Assembly (NCBI GenBank): GCA_023228325.1
Contig: JALOBK010000001.1
Location: 1,403,549 to 1,467,548, forward strand
DNA from: a bacterium
Lineage (GTDB): Bacteria; Auribacterota; UBA6266
Direction of reading: 5' to 3'
Length of the DNA: 64,000 nt
Of the stretch, positions 53,082 to 62,624 are shown piece after piece (position 1 is the first letter of the stretch; each line of letters starts with the position of its first letter). A model generated the notes under the pieces. The model ran no database searches. It was not told where the DNA came from and saw only the letters and a program-made list of their open reading frames with translations. A program made the translations under genes and the position numbers.

Positions 53082-54188
53082 ATGAAAAAAATTGTAGTGC
53101 TTTTAGGAACCAGGCCTGAGGTCATTAAACTTGCCCCCGTCATAAAAGAATTAAAAACGAGAAAGAAGAATTTTAAGGTATATGTCGTGGCTACGGGACA
53201 GCACAGGGAAATGGCCGACAGTTTTCTCAGACATTTCAATATAAAGGTTGATTTCAATTTGAATATTATGAGGGAAAATCAGACATTGACCGAAATAACT
53301 TCAGGAATATTGGCGAAATTCGAAAAAGAGGTCTGCGATAAGTACCATCCGGACCTGATAATGGTCCAGGGAGATACGACAACGGCGTTTACCGCCGCCC
53401 TGGCGGCATTTTACAGAAAGATAAAAATAGCTCATGTCGAAGCGGGGCTCAGGACTTCGGATAAGTATAGTCCGTTCCCTGAGGAAATGAACAGGAGAAT
53501 GATTTCATGTATTGCCGATTTTAATTTTGCGCCCACAAAGATTGCCGCGGAAAACCTTCACCGCGAGGGGCATGAAGGGAAAAGCGTATTCTTAACCGGA
53601 AACACGATTGTAGATTCTTTAAAAACATATAGCCGGATGTTGTCCGGGAAGAAAAAAAGCACCGTGCCTGACGGGCGCGGCAGGATGATTCTCATCACAA
53701 TGCACAGAAGGGAAAATTTCGGCAGGCCCGCTGAAAATGTCTGCGATGCCGTGCTGAAAATACTGGATAAGTACAAAGATACCTTTTTCAGGATACCCGT
53801 GCATCCCAATCCTAATATAAAAAGGGTCATAGAGAAATATTTCGGAGGGAATAAGAGGATAATTGTTTCGGGTCCTGTCGCGTATGATGAGATACTCAGG
53901 TTGATTGACAGCGCCTATATCATTATGACGGATTCAGGCGGGATACAGGAAGAGGCTCCTGCCTTCGGCAAGCCCGTTCTTGTATTAAGGGAAAAGACAG
54001 AAAGACCTGAAGGTATTTTTGCCGGTGTCGCAAAATTAGTAGGAACGGACAGGGCAAAAATCATAAATAACGTGTCCGTTCTTATTGATTCTCCGGCCGA
54101 ATACAAAAAGATGGCGAAATCACGGAACCCCTACGGGGACGGAAGAGCTTCATTGAGGATTGCCGATATACTGGAGAAAGTCCTTTGA
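53082..54188 (+). CDS. wecB: UDP-N-acetylglucosamine 2-epimerase (non-hydrolysing)
   Basis: The product is 368 residues; the ATG at 53082 has GGAGGG upstream. Motifs: VLLGTRPEVIKLAPVI, VATGQHREM, VQGDTTTAFTAALAA, HVEAGLRT, FPEEMNRRMI, TMHRRENF and TDSGGIQEEAPAFGKPVLVLREKTERPEG. The enzyme interconverts UDP-GlcNAc and UDP-ManNAc, supplying ManNAc-type residues. No ManNAc dehydrogenase is seen nearby. Four-base overlap with the GT2 gene that follows. Confidence 0.95.
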   Translation: MKKIVVLLGTRPEVIKLAPVIKELKTRKKNFKVYVVATGQHREMADSFLRHFNIKVDFNLNIMRENQTLTEITSGILAKFEKEVCDKYHPDLIMVQGDTTTAFTAALAAFYRKIKIAHVEAGLRTSDKYSPFPEEMNRRMISCIADFNFAPTKIAAENLHREGHEGKSVFLTGNTIVDSLKTYSRMLSGKKKSTVPDGRGRMILITMHRRENFGRPAENVCDAVLKILDKYKDTFFRIPVHPNPNIKRVIEKYFGGNKRIIVSGPVAYDEILRLIDSAYIIMTDSGGIQEEAPAFGKPVLVLREKTERPEGIFAGVAKLVGTDRAKIINNVSVLIDSPAEYKKMAKSRNPYGDGRASLRIADILEKVL

Positions 54189-55105
54189 ATGTCAGAATTA
54201 TTGTATTGAATTACAACGGGCTGGATATAATGAAGGAATGCATGTCTTCTGTTGTCCTGGCCGCGGAAAATGCGAAGGCGCAGTGCAAAATATCTGTGAT
54301 AGATAACAGCAGTACGGATGACAGCGTCAAGTGGATTAAGGGGGCTTTCCCTTCTGTGGAAATATTCGAGTCCGAAAACAGGGTTCTATGTTCATATAAC
54401 GATTTCATTAAAACCGTCGGCGAGGATATAGTTATACTGTTGAATAACGATATCAAACTTGACCGGGGATGCATAGATCCTCTGGTCGGTGTATTTGAAA
54501 ATAACCCCGACGCGTTTTTTGTTGCCTCTAAAGTATTCGATTTTCCGGGCCGGAAATGTGAAGGGAACCTGACACGGTTTTTCTTCAGGGGCGGGTTATT
54601 CGGTTCGGAAGCTGTTTCCGGAAACTGTTCCGATAAGCCGGGACTGAGCATGCAGCAGGGTTTCGGGGCGTTTGACAGGAGAAAATTCACGGTTCTGGGA
54701 GGGTATGACGATATATACCTTCCCGGCCGGCTTGAAGATGCCGATATATGTTTCAGGGCATGGAAAAAAGGATGGAAAGGATACTACGAGCCATCCAGCA
54801 TTATGTATCACAAGGGAGGGGCAAGTTTTAACAGGAGGTTCGGCGCAAGCAAATCTCTGATGATAAATTTCCGGAATACCTATGTTTTTACGGTGAAAAA
54901 TCTTGAACTGAAATATGTTTTTGTTTCTCTTGCGCTGGCTGTTCCCAGGTCATTGTATTTTTTGTGCAGGCTCAGGCCGGAGAACCTCTTGGGGTTCATT
55001 TATTTTATCCCGATGATGGCCGGCGCTTTCAGAAAAAGGAAATACCGTTTTAATTCACAGTATAAGGATAGAGACCTGTTTAATATGATTCCGTGTGCGG
55101 GATAA
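54185..55105 (+). CDS. GT2 glycosyltransferase, WbbL (rhamnosyltransferase)-like
   Basis: The product is 306 residues from a TTG at 54185 that overlaps the wecB stop (TTGA); GGAGAAAG lies about 5 bases upstream and no ATG is in frame nearby. Motifs: IIVLNYNGLDIMKECM, VIDNSSTDDSV, ILLNNDIKLDRG, FGAFDRRKFTVLGGYDD and LEDADICFRAWKKG. These match the WbbL-type branch that adds rhamnose or a related sugar to lipid-linked glycans. One or two hydrophobic segments lie near the C-terminus. Confidence 0.87.
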   Translation: MNVRIIVLNYNGLDIMKECMSSVVLAAENAKAQCKISVIDNSSTDDSVKWIKGAFPSVEIFESENRVLCSYNDFIKTVGEDIVILLNNDIKLDRGCIDPLVGVFENNPDAFFVASKVFDFPGRKCEGNLTRFFFRGGLFGSEAVSGNCSDKPGLSMQQGFGAFDRRKFTVLGGYDDIYLPGRLEDADICFRAWKKGWKGYYEPSSIMYHKGGASFNRRFGASKSLMINFRNTYVFTVKNLELKYVFVSLALAVPRSLYFLCRLRPENLLGFIYFIPMMAGAFRKRKYRFNSQYKDRDLFNMIPCAG

Positions 55106-55117
55106 GGTGCGTTAAAA

Positions 55118-55879
55118 ATGGCGATAAGTGTTTGTATAATAACGAAAAATGAAGCAAAGAGGATTGAAAAAGCCGTCAAAAGCGCTTCTTTTGCGGATGA
55201 GATAGTTGTTGTCGATTCCTTCAGCAAAGACAATACGGTTGAAATATGCGAAAAACTGGGATGTCATGTTTTCGAAAGGGGATTTGACGATTATTCGGGC
55301 GTGAAGAATTTTGCTTTGGAAAAAGCCGGTTCCGAGTGGGTTTTTTTTCTTGATGCGGACGAGATAATCACGAAAGGCCTGTCTGAAGAGATCCAGAAGA
55401 CTGTCACAAAAAATCCTGACGAAAAAGCGTTCAGGGTCAAAAGAAAAGTTTATATTTTCGGCGAGAGGATGCGGTGGGGCAGCGTGAAAGACGACGCTCC
55501 GGTCCGGCTTTTAAAAAAGGGAAAGTGCAGGTTTTTCCAGCCGGTGCATGAAGAAGTTAAGGTTGAAGGGGAGACAGGCCTGTTGTCCGGTTATATAGAG
55601 CATCATACGACTTCATCTATTTCCGAATATCTTGAAAAGTTCAACAAATATACGGATCTTGAAGCAGAGTATATGTATTCCAAAGGGGTAAAACCACATT
55701 TGGGCAACCTCTTGATAAAACCGGCGCTCGTTTTCCTGAGAGGCTATATAATGAAAATGGGTTTTCTCGACGGCATAAGGAGTTATATTTTTGAGGTTTT
55801 TTCTTCATTTTACACATTCAATAAGTATGCGAAACTGCGGGATCTTATCAGGGTCAGGGGAGATAGAGGGAAAAGATGA
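55118..55879 (+). CDS. GT2 glycosyltransferase, WaaE/KdtX-like
   Basis: The product is 253 residues. ISVCIITKNEAKRIEKAVKS, EIVVVDSFSKDNTVEI, YSGVKNFALEKAGSEWVFFLDADEII and the late EYLEKFNKYTDLEAEYM match the WaaE/KdtX family of LPS core beta-1,4-glucosyltransferases. A conserved HEEVKV segment is present. It overlaps the following GT4 by 4 bases. The acceptor is probably a core heptose or the start of a chain; this is by family analogy. Confidence 0.88.
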   Translation: MAISVCIITKNEAKRIEKAVKSASFADEIVVVDSFSKDNTVEICEKLGCHVFERGFDDYSGVKNFALEKAGSEWVFFLDADEIITKGLSEEIQKTVTKNPDEKAFRVKRKVYIFGERMRWGSVKDDAPVRLLKKGKCRFFQPVHEEVKVEGETGLLSGYIEHHTTSSISEYLEKFNKYTDLEAEYMYSKGVKPHLGNLLIKPALVFLRGYIMKMGFLDGIRSYIFEVFSSFYTFNKYAKLRDLIRVRGDRGKR

Positions 55880-56919
55880 AAGTGCTGTATAACCTGTATC
55901 CTTCCGCTTTCCAGAATCCGGGCGGGGGAGAAATCCAGATGCTGCAGACGAAGAAGTTTGTTGAAAAACAGGGACTTCAGGTGCATTTTTTCGACCAGTG
56001 GAAAACGGATCTCAAAGATTACGGCATATTGCATACTTTCGGTTCTGTGAAATACGCGCTTGATATCATGGAAGCCGCAAAATCAAAAGGCCTGAAAAAT
56101 GTGCTTTCCACAATTTGCTGGTATGACCTCAGAAGCGCCTGGCATTCCCCTGATTTTACCGCGTCGCCGTATAAAAGCACTCTGAGATACCTGACTAAGC
56201 TGGTGTTTCCCGGGTTTCCCTCTATGAGGAGGAGAATGTTCGAAATATCGGATTTGCTTCTCCCTAATTCCAGGATGGAGGCGGATCAGATAGGCAGGCT
56301 GTTTGCAATCAGTCCGGGTAAGTTCTTTGTTGTGCCCAACGGGGTAGACCTTTCGTTTAAGGATGGGGACGGGGGATTGTTCAGCCGGAAATATAATATT
56401 AAAGATTTTGTCTTATACGTAGGGAGAATCGAGCCGAGAAAAAATATTATCAATATGATAAAAGCATTTAAAAATACCGACAGGCCGCTTGTGATTATAG
56501 GAGATTATGTATCGATGTATGCGGGTTACTATAATCAATGCAGAAAACTGGCCGGCGGCAATGTACATTTCCTGGGACGGATGGAACATAATGACCCCCT
56601 GCTTAAATCCGCATATAAAGCGTGTGATGTATTTTTAATGCCTTCCTGGTTTGAAACCCCGGGTTTATCCGCCCTTGAAGCGGCAGTTTCGGGAGCAAAA
56701 ATAGTGATAACTTCGGGAGGCTGCACCAAAGAATATTTTAAGGATTTTGTCCTTTATGTCAATCCTTCGAAACCCGTTGATATTTGCAAAGCGGTTACTG
56801 AAGCTGTGAATTCCGGAAAAACGGACAGCCTGCAGAACCATATCATTAAAAATTTCAGCTGGGAAAAAGTTGCTGAAATTACAGTCAACGCGTATCGCCA
56901 AGTCAACACGGAAAGCTGA
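55876..56919 (+). CDS. GT4-family glycosyltransferase
   Basis: The product is 347 residues. Acceptor loop: NLYPSAFQNPGGGEIQML. Linker: FVVPNGVDLSFKDG. Donor domain: VLYVGRIEPRKNI, VHFLGRMEHND, and the Ex7E region FLMPSWFETPGLSALEAAVSGAKIV with both glutamates present (ETPGLSALE). ATGA overlap upstream and 8-base gap downstream. Sugar unknown. Confidence 0.88.
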   Translation: MKVLYNLYPSAFQNPGGGEIQMLQTKKFVEKQGLQVHFFDQWKTDLKDYGILHTFGSVKYALDIMEAAKSKGLKNVLSTICWYDLRSAWHSPDFTASPYKSTLRYLTKLVFPGFPSMRRRMFEISDLLLPNSRMEADQIGRLFAISPGKFFVVPNGVDLSFKDGDGGLFSRKYNIKDFVLYVGRIEPRKNIINMIKAFKNTDRPLVIIGDYVSMYAGYYNQCRKLAGGNVHFLGRMEHNDPLLKSAYKACDVFLMPSWFETPGLSALEAAVSGAKIVITSGGCTKEYFKDFVLYVNPSKPVDICKAVTEAVNSGKTDSLQNHIIKNFSWEKVAEITVNAYRQVNTES

Positions 56920-56927
56920 TATTTCCC

Positions 56928-58052
56928 ATGAAATATATCTTTAAGAAAAAATGGTTAAAAATTTTTATGGGTTTATTTGATTTCTTCGGACGCATCCTTT
57001 ATTTTCCGGGATGGCTGAAAAAACCGCTGGGCGAACACCCCGGGAATATAGCTGTTTTGAGATTTGACCATATAGGAGATATCATAAATACCACACCTCT
57101 TTTAAGGGCTTTAAGAAGTAAATATAAGAATGCGAATATAGATGTTTATGTGAGCCCGTGGGGCGAGGAAGCAATTGCGGGAAACCCGCGCGTCAACAAT
57201 ATTTTCATCGTAAAAACTAACATATATAAACGCGATATAAAAACCAGAATAGGACTTGCTTCTATTTTGAGCATTGCTTCAATTATCAGGAAAAAAAAAT
57301 ATGACATCGGCATAAGCGCGAGGGGAGATGTCAGGGAGATATTTCTTTTGCGGGCGGCCGGCGCGCGACATATAGTATCTTACGGTGTCACGGGCGGAGC
57401 GTTTATGGCAGACACAGTTCCCGAGTATCAGTTCGGAAGCCATGAAATTGATATTAATCTGAATATAGCAAAAGCCCTGGATTGCCCCGACCTTTCCCCG
57501 GCAACGGAATTTTTCATAAAAGAAGAAGATATGCATGTCCGGCGTTTGTTCGGATTGGGAACAGGCAGATATATTGTATTTCATGTCGGTTCGGGGGCTT
57601 CTTCCAAAAGGTGGCATCCCTATAAATTTGCCCGCCTTATATTGATGTTAAAGGATACGGGTTTAAATGTGGTCCTTGTCGGCAGCTCTTCCGAGACTCA
57701 GAATGTAATGAAATCGTTGTCTGATAAAGGGAATGTTGTCGATTTGGGCGGAAAGACGACCCTCTCCCGGCTCGGCGCCGTTTTGCGGGAGGCGGTCCTT
57801 TTTGTAGGCACTGATTCCGGGCCGTCCCATATTGCCGCGGCTCTGGATGTCCCGAGTATTATCCTGTTCAGCGGAGCTAATCTTCCTTCCCGCTGGGCGC
57901 CGCGCGGCAAGAATGTTAAGGTAATTTATAAAAATACGCCTTGTTCCCCATGTTGCTCGTTTGACTGCCGCGTAAAAGGGCACCCGTGTATGGAAAATAT
58001 TACCGAGTCTGAAATATATCGGCAAATCAGGAGCATAATAGATAAACCATGA
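56928..58052 (+). CDS. GT9 glycosyltransferase (heptosyltransferase family)
   Basis: The product is 374 residues. A membrane-associated N-terminus (about residues 8-28) precedes IAVLRFDHIGDIINTTPLLRAL, the GT9 acceptor region with the catalytic Asp in HIGD. The donor site has IVFHVGSGASSKRWHP and GTDSGPSHIAAALDVPSIILF, and a Cys-rich CSPCCSFDCRVKGHPCM close to the C-terminus is typical of the family. It may add a heptose in the outer core. It overlaps the next gene by 4 bases. Confidence 0.88.
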   Translation: MKYIFKKKWLKIFMGLFDFFGRILYFPGWLKKPLGEHPGNIAVLRFDHIGDIINTTPLLRALRSKYKNANIDVYVSPWGEEAIAGNPRVNNIFIVKTNIYKRDIKTRIGLASILSIASIIRKKKYDIGISARGDVREIFLLRAAGARHIVSYGVTGGAFMADTVPEYQFGSHEIDINLNIAKALDCPDLSPATEFFIKEEDMHVRRLFGLGTGRYIVFHVGSGASSKRWHPYKFARLILMLKDTGLNVVLVGSSSETQNVMKSLSDKGNVVDLGGKTTLSRLGAVLREAVLFVGTDSGPSHIAAALDVPSIILFSGANLPSRWAPRGKNVKVIYKNTPCSPCCSFDCRVKGHPCMENITESEIYRQIRSIIDKP

Positions 58053-59143
58053 AAATAGTTTTCGATGCCAGAATGTTACACTCTTTGGACCACGGTATTG
58101 CGGTACACGCGTATAACCTGCTGAAAGCGTTGGTAAATACGGAATCGGGATTTGTTTTCAGCGTCCTGGCTCCGAAGGATAATATAATCGATTTTGAAAG
58201 CGGGAAAATGGAAATTGTTTTTTCCGAAATCCCGATGTATTCCGTTTCCGAGCAGGTCCTGCTGCCGGGTGTTATAGGCAGGCTGCATCCTTCTTTGTAC
58301 CATATCCCTTCTTTTTCCGCGCCTTTATCGCTTAAGTGCCCTTTTGTAATGACGATCCATGATTTGATACATATGAAGTTTTCTTACGATTATTCCCGCT
58401 TGCACAGGATCTATTATAAGATGATAGTAAAAAGAACCGCGCGAAAGGCGGAAAAAGTGATTACGGTTTCTGAGAATTCAAAAAAGGATATTATTGATTT
58501 TCTGGGGCTGGAGAAATCAAAGATTGAAGTAATTCCCAACGGCCTTGATTTTGAACGGATAAGACAGGTGATTGCCGGAGACCCGGGGGAGTATATCCGT
58601 GGCAGGTTTGGAATAGACGGGGATTTTATTATTTGTATCGGCAATCCGAAACCGCACAAAAATCTTATAACGGCGCTGAAAGCGTTCAGGAAAGCGGCTT
58701 CGAAAAGCGTTGTTCCCGTCAAAATGCTTGTCGGCGGAGCGGGAGAAAAGTTTCTTTCCGAAGCCGGGATAAAATCCGGAAAGGATATAATCTGCGCCCC
58801 TGATATGAGTTCGAAAGATTTATATAATGCTGTGAAAGCCGCCCGGATGCTTGTTTTCCCGTCGCTATATGAAGGATTTGGTTATCCTCCGGTTGAAGCG
58901 ATGGTCCTTTCTACGCCTGTTATAACAACGAATGTCTCTTCATTGCCCGAGATAGTAAAAGACGCGGCCCTGCTGCTGGATCCTCTTGATGCAGATGCTA
59001 TGGCTGAGGCTGTATTAAAATTACTGAGAGATGATTCCTTGAGGCAGAACCTTATTCAAAGGGGGCTTAAGACAGCGGAACAATATTCGTATGAGGTAAT
59101 GGGCAGGCGGACCTTATCTTTGTATGAGGAGTTGTTGAAATGA
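58049..59143 (+). CDS. GT4-family glycosyltransferase (mannosyltransferase-like)
   Basis: The product is 364 residues. KIVFDARMLHSLDHGIAVHAYNLLKAL, TIHDLIHMKF, TVSENSKKDI, VIPNGLDFERI, CIGNPKPHKNL and LVFPSLYEGFGYPPVEAMVLSTPVITT give a complete GT4 set, with Glu in EGFGYPPVE. Related enzymes are often WbdA-like or MtfB-like mannosyltransferases. ATGA overlaps on both sides. Acceptor unknown. Confidence 0.9.
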   Translation: MKIVFDARMLHSLDHGIAVHAYNLLKALVNTESGFVFSVLAPKDNIIDFESGKMEIVFSEIPMYSVSEQVLLPGVIGRLHPSLYHIPSFSAPLSLKCPFVMTIHDLIHMKFSYDYSRLHRIYYKMIVKRTARKAEKVITVSENSKKDIIDFLGLEKSKIEVIPNGLDFERIRQVIAGDPGEYIRGRFGIDGDFIICIGNPKPHKNLITALKAFRKAASKSVVPVKMLVGGAGEKFLSEAGIKSGKDIICAPDMSSKDLYNAVKAARMLVFPSLYEGFGYPPVEAMVLSTPVITTNVSSLPEIVKDAALLLDPLDADAMAEAVLKLLRDDSLRQNLIQRGLKTAEQYSYEVMGRRTLSLYEELLK

Positions 59144-60264
59144 GTTGCAGGATTGCTCTGGCGCATGATTGGCTTACCGGTATGAGAGGAGGGGAAAAGT
59201 GCCTTGACGCGATGTGCGACTTATTTCCGGATGCCGATATTTTTACCTTGTTGCACAGGAAGGGAAGTGTTTCAGAAAAAATTGAAAAACACAGGATTAT
59301 CACTTCATATCTTCAGAAGATACCCGGATCCTGCGGTTTTTACAGGTATTTGCTTCCTTTATTCCCGGGCGCCGTGGAAAAATTTGATCTTTCCGGCTAT
59401 GATTTGGTTATAAGCAGCAGCCATTGTGCGGCGAAAGGCATAAAAACCACCGGGAACCAGAAGCATATATGTTACTGCCACACTCCCGTGAGATATGTTT
59501 CGGATATGGCAAGAGTTTACTTTGACAGGGGAAAATTCGGTAAAGCCAGGTATTCGGCGCTAAGCCCTTTCCTTAAGCGTTTTGAAAGGTGGGACACAGA
59601 GAATTCCGGGAGAGTTGATTATTTTGTCGCAAATTCCCTGAATGTAAAAAAGAGGATTTTGCGCAGATACGGGGTGGATTCGACGGTAATATATCCTCCG
59701 GTGGATACCGAAAAATTTTATAACAATAAAAGCGAGGATTTTTATCTTGTCGTCAGCGCTTTTGCCCCGTATAAAAAAGTTGATCTTGCAATAAAGGCTT
59801 TTAACAGGCTTGGCAGAAAGTTAATTGTGATAGGAAGCGGGCAGGATGAAAAAGGCCTGAAGAAAATGGCATCATCTAATATTGAGTTTTTAGGCTGGGT
59901 GGGAGATAATGAAATAAGGGAATATTACAGCAGGTGCAAAGCTTTTATTTTTCCCGGCGAAGAAGATTTCGGTATCACACCCGTGGAAGCCCAGGCTTCC
60001 GGAAAACCTGTTATAGGATACGGCAGGGGAGGCCAGACAGAAACTGTAAGGTCTCTCGATAAGTTTAAAGACGATAATCCCACGGGAGTATTTTTCTACG
60101 AGCAAAATGTAGAAGCTCTTGCGGAAGCGGTGAGGGTATTTGAAAATAACTGCGGTTTTTTTGATCCGGAGAAGATAAGGCATAACGCGGAAAGATTTAA
60201 CCGCGGAAGGTTCTTATCCGAATTTAAAAGTTTCGTGATAGCTAAGTTCGGAAGAAATTTTTGA
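59140..60264 (+). CDS. GT4-family glycosyltransferase (WbaZ-like)
   Basis: The product is 374 residues. ALAHDWLTGMRGGEKCLDAMCDLFPDADIFTL is typical of the WbaZ/MtfA group, followed by SSSHCAAKGI, CYCHTPVRYV, VIYPPVDTEKFY and a donor motif FIFPGEEDFGITPVEAQASGKPVIGY (EDFGITPVE). WbaZ-type enzymes add mannose in O-antigen and colanic-acid-like polymers. It is followed after 19 bases by the priming transferase. Confidence 0.9.
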   Translation: MSCRIALAHDWLTGMRGGEKCLDAMCDLFPDADIFTLLHRKGSVSEKIEKHRIITSYLQKIPGSCGFYRYLLPLFPGAVEKFDLSGYDLVISSSHCAAKGIKTTGNQKHICYCHTPVRYVSDMARVYFDRGKFGKARYSALSPFLKRFERWDTENSGRVDYFVANSLNVKKRILRRYGVDSTVIYPPVDTEKFYNNKSEDFYLVVSAFAPYKKVDLAIKAFNRLGRKLIVIGSGQDEKGLKKMASSNIEFLGWVGDNEIREYYSRCKAFIFPGEEDFGITPVEAQASGKPVIGYGRGGQTETVRSLDKFKDDNPTGVFFYEQNVEALAEAVRVFENNCGFFDPEKIRHNAERFNRGRFLSEFKSFVIAKFGRNF

Positions 60265-60283
60265 AAATACGGGAGACGAATCG

Positions 60284-61681
60284 GTGAAATCAAAAAGAAG
60301 TGATTTTCTTCTTAAAATAATCCTCCTGGCCGGCGATGCCGTCCTGGTGTCTTTGAATTTTATGTTTGTATACTACCTCAGGTTTCACACTTTTATCAGT
60401 GTGCCCAAAGGAGTTCCTGAACTGAGCGCGTATATTCAGGCTGTTCCTGTTGCTGTCCTTATCTGGATATTAATTTTCGCCCACTTCGGGCTTTATAATA
60501 TATCGAACATCGAATCCAGATGGAACCAGGCGGGTAACGTCACAAAAGCTGTTTTCTGGGGGACGGTCGTCCTTCTGGCGGCTTCCACTTTATACAGGGC
60601 TTTCTCCTATTCGAGGCTTGTCATTTTTCTTTCATTCCTTAGTTCAATAATGCTGTTAAACATTTTCCGGCTTATAATCAGCGCCTTAAGGATAAAAATG
60701 CTCAAGAACATACCCAATAAGAAGAGAGTCCTGATAATAGGCACCGATGATACCGCCATCCGTATCGCCCTGACACTTAAGGAGAATGCTCAGTATGTTT
60801 CAGAAGTTGTGGGTTTTATTTCTGCGCTTCCTGAGATGCTGGGCAGGGAAATCGCCGGGGTTAAAGTTGTTGATACACTTGATAATGCGGAAAAACATTT
60901 TTCAAGGAATGAGGCGGATGAAGTTATCCTGGCGCTTTCGACCCTCCCTCACGAAAAGATAGTGGATTTCATAATTAAGTGTTCAAAAGAAATGATAAAC
61001 TGGAAAATGATACCCGATGTAATGCAGATGACGGTTGCGAGGCTCGGGCTTGAGGAGATCAGCGGCATACCGATAATGAGGCAGAAAGACCTTCCGCTTG
61101 ACCATGTAGGCAACAGAATATTAAAAAGGGTTTTTGATATTTTCGGTTCGCTGGCGGGCCTGATTATTTTTTCCCCCGTTTTGATTGTTTTTGCCTTGTT
61201 GATCAGGATTACATCTAAAGGCGGGATTTTTTACGGTCAGAGGAGGGTCGGTGAAGACGGACGGGAATTCAATTTATATAAACTGAGGTCCATGAAACCG
61301 GGCGCGGAGGACGTAACAGGGCCTGTGTGGGCCAAGAAAGATGACGAAAGGACCACAAATGTCGGGAAAACAATGCGGAAATATAACATAGATGAAATAC
61401 CCCAGTTCTGGAATGTTTTGAAAGGCGATATGAGTATTGTCGGGCCGAGGCCCGAGAGGCCGCATTTTGTGTATCAGTTTAAAGAGCAAATACCTTATTA
61501 TATGGCGAGGCACAGGGTGAAGTCCGGGCTTACGGGGTGGGCGCAGGTAAACGGCTACAGGGGGGATACTTCCCTGGAAGAGAGAATAAAACATGATTTG
61601 TATTATATGGAAAACTGGTCTCTTATGTTCGACCTTAAAATAATTCTTATGACATTAAAAGCTTTTAAAAATGCATACTGA
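60284..61681 (+). CDS. Polyprenyl-phosphate sugar phosphotransferase (WbaP/WcaJ family, glycan priming)
   Basis: The product is 465 residues from a GTG at 60284, with GGGAG at 60271-60275. Residues about 10-120 hold four to five membrane segments, a Rossmann-like middle domain (VLIIGTDDTAIRIAL) follows, and the catalytic C-terminal domain has KRVFDIFGSLAGLIIFSPVL, the membrane-associated helix, FYGQRRVGEDGREF, KLRSM, IVGPRPERPHF and SGLTGWAQVNGYRGDT. It moves a sugar-1-phosphate to undecaprenyl phosphate and so would start assembly of a repeat unit. Family members use UDP-glucose or UDP-galactose. It overlaps the next GT2 by 11 bases. Confidence 0.92.
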   Translation: MKSKRSDFLLKIILLAGDAVLVSLNFMFVYYLRFHTFISVPKGVPELSAYIQAVPVAVLIWILIFAHFGLYNISNIESRWNQAGNVTKAVFWGTVVLLAASTLYRAFSYSRLVIFLSFLSSIMLLNIFRLIISALRIKMLKNIPNKKRVLIIGTDDTAIRIALTLKENAQYVSEVVGFISALPEMLGREIAGVKVVDTLDNAEKHFSRNEADEVILALSTLPHEKIVDFIIKCSKEMINWKMIPDVMQMTVARLGLEEISGIPIMRQKDLPLDHVGNRILKRVFDIFGSLAGLIIFSPVLIVFALLIRITSKGGIFYGQRRVGEDGREFNLYKLRSMKPGAEDVTGPVWAKKDDERTTNVGKTMRKYNIDEIPQFWNVLKGDMSIVGPRPERPHFVYQFKEQIPYYMARHRVKSGLTGWAQVNGYRGDTSLEERIKHDLYYMENWSLMFDLKIILMTLKAFKNAY

Positions 61682-62624
61682 TACTACGGCCTTCACAATA
61701 ACATATATCATTATAAATCATAATACGGAAAAACTTACGTTGAATTGTATCGATTCTGTAAAGAAGAATTCCGTTTCCGGCTATGAAATAATCGTATTTG
61801 ATAACGGTTCTGAAGAGGAGAATGTCCGGAACCTGGAAAAAAGGGATGATATCCTTTTTTTGGCGTCAAAAAAGAATCTGGGTTTTGCCCGTGCCTGCAA
61901 CCGGGCTTTTGAGAAATCGTCCGGTGAATTCGTATGTTTTATCAACAGCGATGCCGAGCTCAAAACAGAAGTGGATGAGTTAATCGGTTTTTTAAGGTCT
62001 GATGACAATGCCGCCGCCGCCGGCGCCATGCTTCTGAATAGCGACGGTTCAGAACAGAATTCATTCGGGAAAACGCCGTGTTTTTTGACGGAAATATTTA
62101 ATAAATCCTTATTGAAGATATTTTCGGGAAAGTCTTTCTGCCAGAAAGCGGGGCAAAGGTCCGGGCCGTTTGAGGTTGAAAGCCTTGTCGGGGCTTTTAT
62201 GGTGGTGAAAAGCCGGATTTTCAGGGAACTGGGCGGGTTTGACGAAAGATATTTTTTCTTTTTCGAGGAATCCGATTTTTTCTTAAGGGCGCGCGGGGCG
62301 GGCTATAAGATTTTTCTGTTTCCCGGCGTAAAAGTTATCCATTTCCAGGGCAAGACCGCCGGTGTTAAATTACTGCGCGCAAGGGCTGAATATTATCTGT
62401 CGAGATATAAGTATTTCAGAAAACACTATGGCCATTTCGGGGAATCGGCCCTGAAAACGTGCCTTATCATGCTGCTGCTGTCCAGGTCGATACTCTATCT
62501 GGCGGGTAATCTTGCCACCGTTTTTTTGATCAAGGATTTAAGGGATAAATTTATTTTATCCGGTTATCTGTTTTTGTGGCATTTACTCGGACTGCAGGGG
62601 AACTGGGGGTTGATGAATGAATGA
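61671..62624 (+). CDS. GT2 glycosyltransferase, WbbL-like
   Basis: The product is 317 residues. ITYIIINHNTEKLTL, IIVFDNGSEEENV, GFARACNRAF, FVCFINSDAELK, LVGAFMVVKSRIF and FFFFEESDFFLRARGAGY fit rhamnosyltransferase-type GT2 enzymes. A hydrophobic helix near residues 260-285 suggests membrane contact. The start overlaps the phosphotransferase by 11 bases and its end overlaps the kinase-like gene by 8. Confidence 0.88.
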   Translation: MHTDTTAFTITYIIINHNTEKLTLNCIDSVKKNSVSGYEIIVFDNGSEEENVRNLEKRDDILFLASKKNLGFARACNRAFEKSSGEFVCFINSDAELKTEVDELIGFLRSDDNAAAAGAMLLNSDGSEQNSFGKTPCFLTEIFNKSLLKIFSGKSFCQKAGQRSGPFEVESLVGAFMVVKSRIFRELGGFDERYFFFFEESDFFLRARGAGYKIFLFPGVKVIHFQGKTAGVKLLRARAEYYLSRYKYFRKHYGHFGESALKTCLIMLLLSRSILYLAGNLATVFLIKDLRDKFILSGYLFLWHLLGLQGNWGLMNE